Assembly (NCBI GenBank): GCA_027858145.1
Contig: JAQIDF010000302.1
Location: forward strand, 1-13,922
Direction of reading: 5' to 3'
Source of the DNA: Prolixibacteraceae bacterium
GTDB lineage: Bacteria > Bacteroidota > Bacteroidia > Bacteroidales > Prolixibacteraceae
Length of the DNA stretch: 13,922 bases
This document shows, piece after piece, positions 1 through 7,171 of the stretch. The stretch's first letter is position 1; each line of letters starts with the position of its first letter. Both the position numbers and the translations under genes were made by a program. The notes below the pieces were generated by a model, which was not told the DNA's origin, did not search any database, and saw nothing but the letters and a program-made list of their open reading frames with translations.

Positions 1-82
1 CGTGTTTTTAAGGGGGGGGTAGGTTAAAAAAAACTACAAAAACATTTTGTAAACGACTAAAATTCAGAATAATACAAACACA

Positions 83-112
83 AAGCCGACTGACTTCAAG
101 TTTTGTCGGTTT
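83..112 (-). terminator. Candidate terminator hairpin after the bc-complex operon
   Basis: An 8-bp stem pairs 83-90 with 105-112 (core CCGAC/GTCGG, with one G-T wobble). A small inner ACT/AGT stem (93-95 with 99-101) sits inside the loop. It lies about 77 nt beyond the stop of the octahaem cytochrome gene. Read on the minus strand, the sequence after it is T-rich (TGTGTTTGTATTATT) but has no clean T-run, so efficient intrinsic termination is uncertain. A T-run also lies near 121-126 on the plus side, so activity in the other direction is possible. Confidence 0.4.
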
Positions 113-188
113 ATAGTGATTTTTTATAAATAACTTACTCCAGTATCCATATCTTAAGTACAATCAATAGTTTTTAAAATAAGTGATA

Positions 189-2504
189 TTATTGAAGCTC
201 AGTTTCTAAATTTGCAACGACTTGTTTAACATCTTCATTATCGGGGTATGACTTGAGAATTGTTCGCCCTAATTCTAATGCTTTTGAATTATATTCGTTG
301 TCAAGGTAGAATTTCAGTAATACCAGGCGGCTATCGAGATTATCAGCAATTTCAACCTCACGTTTTAAAAACTTCTCTGCCTTTGGCTTTTCATTCATAA
401 AGTCGTACATCATGGCAATATTATGACTCACCCGAGGGCGGTCGGGAGCCATTTCCGACACTCTCAACAAACTTGATAATGACTGGTCGTATTTGCCCAT
501 TTCTGACAACAACAGGGCATACGAATAACGGGCATTAACATCCTCCGGCATATCTTCAAGATACTCGCTGAACAATCTTTCCGCCTTATCATTTTCACCT
601 TTGCGATTATACAAATAAGCTAAATTGAGCTTTACAAAATACATTTCTTTATCCTGCCTGTAGGCTGCCAGGTAATACTTCTCTGCATTTTTAAGGTCAT
701 TCTGATTGTAATAATAATTGGCCAGGTTAATTTTGCCTGTCGGAAAATCGGCATTGTAGTTCAATACGTCCTTATATTCTTTAAGTACTTTATGATAAAG
801 CTCTTTATAGTCTGCCGGAATTTGCTCTTCGCCAAGCTGCATCAAACGCTGCACAGCTTCAACCCTTACCGCTTTGGTTGCATCGTTTAGAGATGAAAGC
901 AAACGTTCAGTGTTTTCTGTATTTTGCTCATGCAAGCTACGAATTGAAGCCACACGAAGTGAAGGATTGATGTGGTTTAAATACGTATCCTGAATGTTAC
1001 TTAGCGAATCGGGATAATAAGTGCCCAAATCGACGATGGCCAGGCTACGTATACTAGGTGGAAACAACTCATTTTCTAGTATGTACTTCAACTCTGAAGC
1101 TGCTTCTGCTTCTCCATTTTTTGCAGCATGAAAAGCTTCGGCATAATGATACCTCCTGCGCTCACCAAACCATTCAGTAATAAAATCTTCAGCCCATTCG
1201 TTCGTTTCATCGGCATGGCACTGGTTACAAGCATTGGGTGTTCCGTGTTTTATTGAAAGATCGGGGCGGGGAATCCTGAAACTGTGATCATTCCTGTAAT
1301 CTACCCCCATGTAATATTGTCCGTGCATGTGGCAATTGATACATTCAGTACCGGAACCAACCTCAAATTTCACACCCGATTCTGACACCACAGTTTCTCC
1401 GGGCATCCCGTAATCCTTGTGCCTGTGATGACTATAGTCACCATAAATATCCTCCCGATGGCATTGATAACAAAGTCGGTTATCGTCAAACAAACGCTCT
1501 CCACTATGCACATTATGGCAATCGTTACACTGGACACCACGATTGCTATCAAACATTTTACTTTGTAAAAACGAAGCATACACATAATCTTCGTCCAGAA
1601 TCTGGCCATCGACATGCCAACTGGGCTCATCAGGCAAATCAGGGATACTATGGTCATAAATACTACCAACAGAATGATCAAAATCTCCCAGTGAAACTTT
1701 GCGGGAATGGCACCGAACGCAATTATCAACATACTGAGCATTATCAATACCGCTTGTTTTTACCAACGATCCATAATTTTGAAATTTTGCCTGCGAATAT
1801 TCGGGTAAATTGGCCCATTCAACATGCCGTGAGCCCGGACCATGACAAGCTTCACAGCTCACATCAATTTCTGAATACGTGGTATGGTAAGTATCGGTTT
1901 TATAATCGTAGTTTTTTTGCAGGTTGGTTGAATGACATTCAGCACACATACCATTCCAGGTTTGGGCCTGATTTGTCCAATGCAACCAGTTTTCATGGTT
2001 CATTTCTTCATCTTTGTATAACGAATCGACCATGTTGTACCAGGTGCTGTCAAGCGTATTCCATGTAAGCGGCAAGGCCTGTAAACGACCACGGTCAAAT
2101 TCAACCAGATACTGTTGCAAGGGCGTGAAGCCAAATACATATTTAACCTCAAATTCCTGCATTGTACCATCTTCACCATCTGTGTATACAAAAAATATGT
2201 CTCCTTTTTTGTACATCTTATGAACACGCCCACCACTTTCAAGTGTAACATCAGAAAAATCGGCCAGTACGGTTGAATTTGTAGCAATATCCATGGCGCG
2301 GTCGTGGTGTGATCCTTCCCAATCGTTATATTCTCCCAGGTGACATTCTTTACAATTATCGCCTCCTACATATTCAGGTTGTTTTTCGTTTGGCAATACC
2401 GATTTGTTTGACATCGATACCTCAACCAACAAATAAACCGGTAGAAATAGAATAAGGGCAACACCTAATATAAGCGCAATTTTTTTGTACTGTATGATGT
2501 CCAT
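189..2504 (-). CDS. Octahaem c-type cytochrome with HEAT and TPR tail
   Basis: Exported multihaem electron-transfer protein of 771 residues. One hydrophobic helix (about 8-28) is followed by a soluble part, so it is probably anchored in the inner membrane and faces the periplasm. Eight CXXCH haem sites begin at C51, C187, C217, C262, C326, C345, C388 and C426. Other His residues (for example H66/H67) could be distal ligands. Conserved blocks such as FGFTPLQQYLVEF, MCAECHSTN and CEACHGPG resemble a widespread multihaem cytochrome family carrying C-terminal TPRs. Residues about 478-560 look like HEAT repeats and about 586-765 like roughly five TPRs, likely a docking surface. The ATG lies 2 nt after the Rieske stop, so translation is probably coupled. 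The start fits the membrane segment. It is probably the electron acceptor of the cytochrome b/Rieske pair. An enzymatic role (nitrite, hydroxylamine or similar) cannot be excluded; the final acceptor is unknown. Confidence 0.9.
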   Translation of the reverse strand: MDIIQYKKIALILGVALILFLPVYLLVEVSMSNKSVLPNEKQPEYVGGDNCKECHLGEYNDWEGSHHDRAMDIATNSTVLADFSDVTLESGGRVHKMYKKGDIFFVYTDGEDGTMQEFEVKYVFGFTPLQQYLVEFDRGRLQALPLTWNTLDSTWYNMVDSLYKDEEMNHENWLHWTNQAQTWNGMCAECHSTNLQKNYDYKTDTYHTTYSEIDVSCEACHGPGSRHVEWANLPEYSQAKFQNYGSLVKTSGIDNAQYVDNCVRCHSRKVSLGDFDHSVGSIYDHSIPDLPDEPSWHVDGQILDEDYVYASFLQSKMFDSNRGVQCNDCHNVHSGERLFDDNRLCYQCHREDIYGDYSHHRHKDYGMPGETVVSESGVKFEVGSGTECINCHMHGQYYMGVDYRNDHSFRIPRPDLSIKHGTPNACNQCHADETNEWAEDFITEWFGERRRYHYAEAFHAAKNGEAEAASELKYILENELFPPSIRSLAIVDLGTYYPDSLSNIQDTYLNHINPSLRVASIRSLHEQNTENTERLLSSLNDATKAVRVEAVQRLMQLGEEQIPADYKELYHKVLKEYKDVLNYNADFPTGKINLANYYYNQNDLKNAEKYYLAAYRQDKEMYFVKLNLAYLYNRKGENDKAERLFSEYLEDMPEDVNARYSYALLLSEMGKYDQSLSSLLRVSEMAPDRPRVSHNIAMMYDFMNEKPKAEKFLKREVEIADNLDSRLVLLKFYLDNEYNSKALELGRTILKSYPDNEDVKQVVANLETELQ

Positions 2505-2506
2505 GG

Positions 2507-2977
2507 TTAAATGTATTTTATCTGAGCCTGTTCAAATTTATTACGCCTTACCGGATGTGCTATATTAACAAGCACTTTGCCATCTTTAAAAACAATCGGG
2601 TAATAATCGAGCGGACGGCTTGCAGGAGGTGAAAGCACTTCGCCTTTACTATTAAAAGCAGAAGCATGGCAAGGACACTCAAGTTGCAAACTATCTGCCT
2701 TTAACTGTACGGCACAACCTAAGTGGGTGCATTTTGATGATACAGCAATAAACCCGCCATCTTCAAACCGGTGTAAGAAAAAATGAGCTGAACCAAAAGG
2801 ATACATTTTACCATTCTCAAAAAAGGAAATATCCCCTGCATCATATAAGTCGCTTTGAGTGTTTTGAGGTATCTTTATTTTAAGAAGTCTTACAAAAACA
2901 TAGATTAACTGAAATGATAACAAGGCATAAAAAAAACTCCTCAAAAACTTCCGTCGGTCAACTATAAATTTCTTCAT
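2507..2977 (-). CDS. Rieske 2Fe-2S protein of a bc-type complex
   Basis: Iron-sulfur subunit of a quinol:cytochrome c oxidoreductase, 156 residues. The N-terminus has a Tat-like RRKFL motif (R8-R9) followed by one hydrophobic helix (about 12-32), as expected for a Rieske protein exported folded and held by an uncleaved anchor. The cluster motifs are CTHLGC (C83, H85, C88) and CPCH (C101, C103, H104). C83, H85, C101 and H104 should bind the cluster, and C88-C103 should form the disulfide. After the second box the sequence reads ASAF: the Ser that hydrogen-bonds the cluster is kept (S106), but the usual Tyr is Phe (F108), which in studied Rieske proteins lowers the potential and suits menaquinol. 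Its ATG overlaps the cytochrome b stop (ATGA), and the octahaem cytochrome gene follows after 2 nt, so the three are very likely one operon. The family call is firm; the electron partner is inferred from gene order. Confidence 0.95.
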   Translation of the reverse strand: MKKFIVDRRKFLRSFFYALLSFQLIYVFVRLLKIKIPQNTQSDLYDAGDISFFENGKMYPFGSAHFFLHRFEDGGFIAVSSKCTHLGCAVQLKADSLQLECPCHASAFNSKGEVLSPPASRPLDYYPIVFKDGKVLVNIAHPVRRNKFEQAQIKYI

Positions 2978-4239
2978 ATCAAAAATATTAACTGCATCCC
3001 TTCTCCCCTAAGTAAACTACCAGTCAGCATCATCGTAATATAAGCGGCTAATATAAATGTGACGATGGCAATTATAATTTCCATTCGGCATGCCTGCTTG
3101 TTTCGTTTTAAATACAAGATAAAAAGGGCAACCGGAATAAAGTAAATAAGGCTTGACAACAACCCCGTGCTTATAATAGACGGCCATCCGGAAAGCCGGT
3201 TACTTAAATCAAGGACCGTATCACTCAAAACAACAAAAGCAAAGGTGTAAATTACAGAAGATACAGCTGAAAGGATGGTCAGCTGTTTTCCTTTAGATGA
3301 GTAAAACCAAACGCCTTTTTTTATCTCAGTAAATTTAAGGAAAGGGATACTTATAAAGAATATAAGCACCAATAATGGTATAATAAACGCCCCAAAAGTT
3401 GGATGAATATGCATAAGTAACTCCTGAAACCCCATAAAATACCATGGAGCCCGGCTTGGATTCGGGCTAACCAGTGGTTTGGCTTTTTCAAGCAATGGAG
3501 CATCTACAAAAACAGAAAATAAAAATATTGCAAGCAGCAAAATGAGAGCCACTATGATTTCTTTATAAACAAGGTGTGGATTAACATCGGTCATTTTTTT
3601 ATCTGTCCCGGCAGGCAAAGCCACACCTCCGGATTTTCGAACTAACCAAAAGTGGACAGACAAAAAGAAAATCATCAGGAATGGCATTAACCCGGTATGA
3701 AAATGATAAAAACGAAGAAGCGTGTTTTCGTTAACCACGTCTCCCCCTCTGATGATATCAGCCAAACCATTACCAACAAAAGGGATGTAGGTAAGCATGT
3801 TTGTCATAATGGTTACCGCCCAGTACGACAACTGATCCCATGGCAAAAGATACCCTGTGAAATTAGCACTTAAAACCAAAAACAAGAGCACCAGTCCATA
3901 AATCCAGTTTTTCCGCCGTTCTTCAAATATCGATTGAGAATAGAAAACCCGCACCAAATGCAAAAAAGCAACCACCACCAGCGACATGGCACTCCAATAA
4001 TGAAGGTTACGTAGAAGTGATCCAAATAAAACTTCTTGCTGAAGATTAACAATTGAATCGTGTGCTTCACCAGCAGATGGGATATAAGCAAACCGAAGCA
4101 TCATACCCGTAATAAAAAGCACAACAAATAAAAGGGCTGCAATTCCTCCCAGCCCAAAAGTACGATCGAAACGTATAGCTTCAGCCCTTACCTTTTTAGG
4201 ATGAAAATGCAAAAAGAAACGGGCAATAGAATGCTTCAT
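2974..4239 (-). CDS. Cytochrome b of a Rieske/cytochrome b complex (b6-like, fused)
   Basis: Membrane subunit that oxidises quinol and carries two b haems; 421 residues with about nine to ten predicted helices. Haem ligands are H80/H94 in helix B and H181/H196 in helix D. The 15-residue step in helix D (within RFYHFHTG) is the cytochrome b6 spacing, whereas mitochondrial-type cytochrome b has 14. The subunit IV-like half is fused on, with further helices near 230-245, 285-302, 320-340, 355-375 and 385-405. The Qo motif usually read as PEWY is A264-P265-W266-Y267, so the catalytic Glu is replaced by Pro, a change seen in low-potential menaquinol enzymes. The position matching Cys35 of b6 (covalent haem ci) is G29 in FGLGG. 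The end RGEGMQ resembles the normal terminus of long cytochrome b proteins, so the gene looks complete. It is the first gene of the operon and overlaps Rieske by 4 nt (ATGA). Confidence 0.95.
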   Translation of the reverse strand: MKHSIARFFLHFHPKKVRAEAIRFDRTFGLGGIAALLFVVLFITGMMLRFAYIPSAGEAHDSIVNLQQEVLFGSLLRNLHYWSAMSLVVVAFLHLVRVFYSQSIFEERRKNWIYGLVLLFLVLSANFTGYLLPWDQLSYWAVTIMTNMLTYIPFVGNGLADIIRGGDVVNENTLLRFYHFHTGLMPFLMIFFLSVHFWLVRKSGGVALPAGTDKKMTDVNPHLVYKEIIVALILLLAIFLFSVFVDAPLLEKAKPLVSPNPSRAPWYFMGFQELLMHIHPTFGAFIIPLLVLIFFISIPFLKFTEIKKGVWFYSSKGKQLTILSAVSSVIYTFAFVVLSDTVLDLSNRLSGWPSIISTGLLSSLIYFIPVALFILYLKRNKQACRMEIIIAIVTFILAAYITMMLTGSLLRGEGMQLIFLI

Positions 4240-4274
4240 TTGTAAAATATTTTCTTATACTCAAACATCACTTA

Positions 4275-4288
4275 GTTTAAATTTAAAC
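4275..4288. promoter_or_regulatory. 14-bp perfect palindrome near the bc operon start point
   Basis: GTTTAAATTTAAAC is a perfect inverted repeat. It sits 36 bp upstream of the cytochrome b ATG and just downstream of the candidate -7 element, so it would cover the predicted transcription start. That is a classic place for a repressor operator. It is composed almost entirely of A and T and could have arisen by chance in this AT-rich gap. Confidence 0.3.
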
Positions 4289-4293
4289 AGGAG

Positions 4294-4301
4294 CAAATAT
4301 A
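4294..4301 (-). promoter_or_regulatory. Candidate Bacteroidota -7 promoter element for the bc operon
   Basis: On the minus strand the bases read TATATTTG, an exact match to the Bacteroidota -7 consensus TAnnTTTG. It lies 55 bp upstream of the cytochrome b ATG, which would leave a leader of about 45-50 nt. A good -33 TTTG box is not visible at the expected 19-21 bp spacing; the nearest similar bases (TTTC at 4317-4320) are too close. No Shine-Dalgarno sequence precedes the ATG, as is usual in this phylum. Confidence 0.4.
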
Positions 4302-4362
4302 AAAAAATTGAATGTTGAAACCTTTGCGTTCGTTCATATTAGAATAAAGCTGAATATATAAA

Positions 4363-4494
4363 TCATTTCGTTTTTACCCATTTCGAGCTTCCAAACTCTT
4401 TATATCCGATTTTAATCACCTTTGCAACAACCTTATCTGTTACTTTTATTTTTGTGTTCTGATGATACAAAAGTTCAAACTTTACTCGGTTTTT
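4363..4494 (-). pseudogene. Short start-less open frame after the sulfatase, possible gene relic
   Basis: After an in-frame stop at 4495-4497, one minus-strand frame stays open for 43 codons and ends in TGA at 4363-4365. It has no ATG, overlaps the last codons of the sulfatase in another frame, and covers most of the gap before the cytochrome b promoter. The translation looks protein-like: a Lys/Val-alternating stretch (KIKVTDKVVAKVIKIGYKEF) ending in SSKWVKTK, like the last strands of a beta-rich domain. I cannot assign a family. It may be the 3' end of a lost gene or simply chance in AT-rich DNA. Confidence 0.25.
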
Positions 4495-5951
4495 TCAGCA
4501 ATCTCTTTTCTTTTCTGATTTAAAACTTTCTGCATTTTTTTTACCACACCCTTGTATTCCGGATCATCAACAACATTGATATTTTCATCATAGTCGTATT
4601 TATGATCGTACAACATCTTTCCAACTGCCTTATTATCAGAGATCCATTCTGTATAAGAATACCGGTCATTAATGACCGTTTCACCATCGTGATACCTTGA
4701 ATAAATAAATTCCTTATTTGTAGCGTCAGGACTTTTCAATATATTGGCAAAAGAATCACCATCAAGGTGGGATGGGACTGCAAGTCCGGTAAGGTCACAT
4801 AATGTGGGATAAATATCAATAAACTCAACGAATGAACTTGTTTTCACATTACGCGAGAAATCGGCTCCGGGAGCATTGACAATAAGGGGTGCATTTAATA
4901 CCCTCTCAAAATTACAATGCTTACACCACAAACCATGCTCGCCCAAATGCCAGCCATGATCACCCCAAAGCACAATAATTGTATTTTCATCCAATTCTAA
5001 TTCTTCCAGTTTCTTCATCAATTTGCCAACTTGTGCATCTGTATATGAAACCGAAGCATAGTAGCCATGAACCAGTTGTTTTTCGAGTTCTTCAGAAACC
5101 GGCCCTTCTTTAGGCACCCCGGCATACATCCCCCTCAATTCATTCCATTGGTGCATTGCCTTTTGTGGGGCATCCTTTGGAATGTATGGGTTATCAGCTA
5201 GCTTCAGATCATATTTATCATACATGTCCCAATACTTTTTAGGAGCATTGAACGGTAAGTGAGGTTTAACAAATCCTACAGCGAGGAAGAATGGTTCGCC
5301 GTTTTTCTTAAAATTCTCAAGTTCATCCATTGCCTGTTCAGCAACCATCCCGTCGGGGTATTTGTTATCAGCAACATCAGCCGCTTCGAAAGGCGGGCCT
5401 ATAACGGCATTTGGTTTTTCAGGATCGCGGTTCGCTTCAATAATTTTTTTCGATTCTTCTGTGAGGTATGCCTGCCATCCTATTCCGTCGTGATCGGGCG
5501 AATAAGGATCAGAAGACCATGCCCCAAGGTCATCATCGATATGATGATATACTTTGCCTAATGATAAGGTAGTATAACCATTATTCTTGAAGTACTTCGG
5601 CAAACTGGGATGATTGGGGAAATCATTATCTTTCCGCGTAAAATAATTCACAAACCTGTTGGCGGTTGGGTAAACACCTGACAATAAACTAGCCCGGGAA
5701 GCGCCACAAACCGGCACACTGCAATAAGCCTTTGTGAACACAGTACCCGATTCGCCTAATTTATCGATATTTGGTGTTTTCATTTGAGGTGTACCATATA
5801 TTCCAGCTTGTGTTCTTAAATCATCAACAGCAATAAATAATACATTCATTTTTTTTGAATCCTCGCTTGCTAAACTGTTTATGGCAATTCCAACAAAAAG
5901 CAGCACAAGAAAACAAGATAAAATATTTTTAATTTTTAACGTACGTTTCAT
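4482..5951 (-). CDS. Exported sulfatase, iduronate-2-sulfatase-like
   Basis: Sulfate ester hydrolase of the alkaline-phosphatase-like (S1) type, 489 residues. A signal peptide (about 1-29, ending SLAS) sends it to the periplasm or beyond. The active-site Cys is C82 in CGASR, a C-x-A-S-R version of the C-x-P-S-R signature, and must be oxidised to formylglycine by a maturase not present here. Calcium ligands are D43-D44 (VDDLR) and D331-H332 (WGDHGWHLGEHG). K133 and H136/H137 (GKVYHH), H231 (VKPHLPF) and K344 line up in order and spacing with the catalytic and sulfate-binding residues of iduronate-2-sulfatase, so that subgroup is the best guess. Length and ends look complete. It is transcribed in the same direction as the lactonase-like gene, 255 bp downstream. 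Substrate is inferred: a 2-O-sulfated uronate or similar sulfated glycan. It could also act on another algal sulfated sugar. Confidence 0.93.
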   Translation of the reverse strand: MKRTLKIKNILSCFLVLLFVGIAINSLASEDSKKMNVLFIAVDDLRTQAGIYGTPQMKTPNIDKLGESGTVFTKAYCSVPVCGASRASLLSGVYPTANRFVNYFTRKDNDFPNHPSLPKYFKNNGYTTLSLGKVYHHIDDDLGAWSSDPYSPDHDGIGWQAYLTEESKKIIEANRDPEKPNAVIGPPFEAADVADNKYPDGMVAEQAMDELENFKKNGEPFFLAVGFVKPHLPFNAPKKYWDMYDKYDLKLADNPYIPKDAPQKAMHQWNELRGMYAGVPKEGPVSEELEKQLVHGYYASVSYTDAQVGKLMKKLEELELDENTIIVLWGDHGWHLGEHGLWCKHCNFERVLNAPLIVNAPGADFSRNVKTSSFVEFIDIYPTLCDLTGLAVPSHLDGDSFANILKSPDATNKEFIYSRYHDGETVINDRYSYTEWISDNKAVGKMLYDHKYDYDENINVVDDPEYKGVVKKMQKVLNQKRKEIAEKTE

Positions 5952-6006
5952 AATTATCTGATTACCTGGTTTTAAAAATATTATTTTTTTTTAGAGTAAA
6001 ATTACT

Positions 6007-6210
6007 TTAAAACGTTGAATAATGAGATTTAAAATAGTATTCTTTTTTCAGAACATTCTCTAAATTATCGGGGATATTGTTCCATTTAGATTCCTTATCA
6101 AGATGTGAGTTGAAATTAACAATGTACTTGAAGTCTTTTGATCGAATAGACCTTGAGGGAAATACACTTCCATATCTAGTATTTTGAAAAACCTGTAAGG
6201 CTCGTTTCAA
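6007..6210 (-). pseudogene. Remnant of a second sulfatase (C-terminal fragment)
   Basis: This 67-codon frame has no ATG; its first possible start is a TTG overlapping the TGA of the upstream gene, and the frame itself runs back about 57 bases before a stop. The stretch FPSRSIRSKDFKYIVNF closely resembles the C-terminal subdomain of many S1 sulfatases, where a Pro-x-Arg-x-(V/I)-Arg-(T/N/S)-x-x-(Y/F)-K-Y-I pattern occurs after the catalytic domain. The formylglycine Cys, metal ligands and whole N-terminal domain are missing, and the usual ending (E-L-Y-D-L) is not seen. The simplest reading is that a second sulfatase gene once stood between the lactonase-like gene and the intact sulfatase and was mostly deleted. 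The match is from memory of family patterns, without a search; a small unrelated protein started at TTG is less likely. Confidence 0.45.
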
Positions 6211-7106
6211 TCCGTAATTGTCACTCTTTTTAATTTCCCATCGGCTGTTACATAAAGTGTGCGGTCATTATTTGTTAAAAAACAATTTGTAGTATTCGGA
6301 CCGGTATTTAAGTAGCCAAGCGGGTGCCCATTTTTATCAAGTACAAGTACTTTCCCTTCACGGAATAGTGCTATAAACAGGTTGCCATTTTGAGCAACAG
6401 CCATACCATCGGGGCCTGATTCACCCAAATAGCTGACATCGGCAAATTTATCAATATTAATTATTTTGCTGTTTCTAATTTTAACACACCAAATGATATT
6501 AGTTTGCATGTCACCAATAAAAAATTTGCTGTTATCTGGTGATTTTGCAACCCCGTTGGGCATTTCAAAATTAAACTTTATGGTATCGGTAGTTTTATTG
6601 CTTAGTGAATAGCGATACACCCTGTTTTTATATATTTCACGTTGAGCATTGATTGGTTTCAACATGCTGCCCATATAAAATTCGCTAAAAAATACGCAGC
6701 CATTTATAATTGTCAAGTCGTTAGGACTCCCAAACTTTTTCCCATCAAAGCTGTTGACCAATATTTCCCTTGAACCACTTCCTTTCTCCAAATCGTATCT
6801 GGTTAGTGCCCTGCCTGTGGTTTCGCAGGCGTATAAGAAGTTATCGTGAATAAACAAACCGTTAGAAGCATGACTGTTTTGCTGCCATACCGTTGTTTTG
6901 CCGGTAGCCGGTTTGTATTGTAAAATGGATGAACTGTCCATGTCTGAGAAATAGACTAACCCATCGGATGCCACCACTACCCCTTCCGTAAAACCACCAT
7001 GATAAACGGTTTTTACCGGCCAGTTTAACTCATCAACCTTTGGTTGGGCAAAGGCTATAAACGGCAATATTGCCATGGATACTATTAAAATGAATTGATT
7101 GCCCAT
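6207..7106 (-). CDS. Exported SMP-30/gluconolactonase/LRE-family protein
   Basis: Six-bladed beta-propeller of the SMP-30/gluconolactonase type, 299 residues. A signal peptide (1-20, ending AFA before QPK) indicates export. The expected metal and substrate residues appear in order: E41 (FTEG), N129 (SPNDL), N184 (MPNG) and D233 (GPDGM), matching the Glu, Asn, Asn and Asp of characterised SMP-30 lactonases. It may therefore open a sugar-acid lactone, which would suit breakdown of an oxidised or uronic-acid sugar; the exact substrate is not visible. The usual DP motif of the central blade reads SEFYMGS, so it is a divergent member. It begins 65 bp after the HTCS stop on the same strand, and the intact sulfatase follows. 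No clear separate promoter is seen in the 65-bp gap, so co-transcription with the HTCS gene is possible. The ATG is supported by the signal peptide. Confidence 0.85.
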   Translation of the reverse strand: MGNQFILIVSMAILPFIAFAQPKVDELNWPVKTVYHGGFTEGVVVASDGLVYFSDMDSSSILQYKPATGKTTVWQQNSHASNGLFIHDNFLYACETTGRALTRYDLEKGSGSREILVNSFDGKKFGSPNDLTIINGCVFFSEFYMGSMLKPINAQREIYKNRVYRYSLSNKTTDTIKFNFEMPNGVAKSPDNSKFFIGDMQTNIIWCVKIRNSKIINIDKFADVSYLGESGPDGMAVAQNGNLFIALFREGKVLVLDKNGHPLGYLNTGPNTTNCFLTNNDRTLYVTADGKLKRVTITD

Positions 7107-7171
7107 AATAATTTATATTAGTTAGTGTCAGCAAGAAAACTACTTTTTTTCACTTAACAAAATACATTATT

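Noticed and set aside
12..19. Run of eight G residues at the left edge of the window.
   Set aside because: A single homopolymer in non-coding DNA next to the window edge; no nearby gene whose phase it could switch is visible.
1370..2287. Several open frames of 69-125 codons overlapping the octahaem cytochrome in other frames.
   Set aside because: They sit inside a gene with eight clear haem motifs, show no family features, and look like by-products of its codon composition.
2978..3003. Purine-rich GGGGAGAAGGG upstream of the Rieske ATG, considered as a ribosome binding site.
   Set aside because: It is more than 20 nt from the start and simply encodes the conserved RGEG end of cytochrome b; the ATGA overlap explains the start better.
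4441..4484. Small inverted repeat AAAGTT-TG-AACTTT just after the sulfatase stop, considered as a terminator.
   Set aside because: The stem is only 6 bp and AT-rich with a 2-nt loop and no T-run following, too weak to call.
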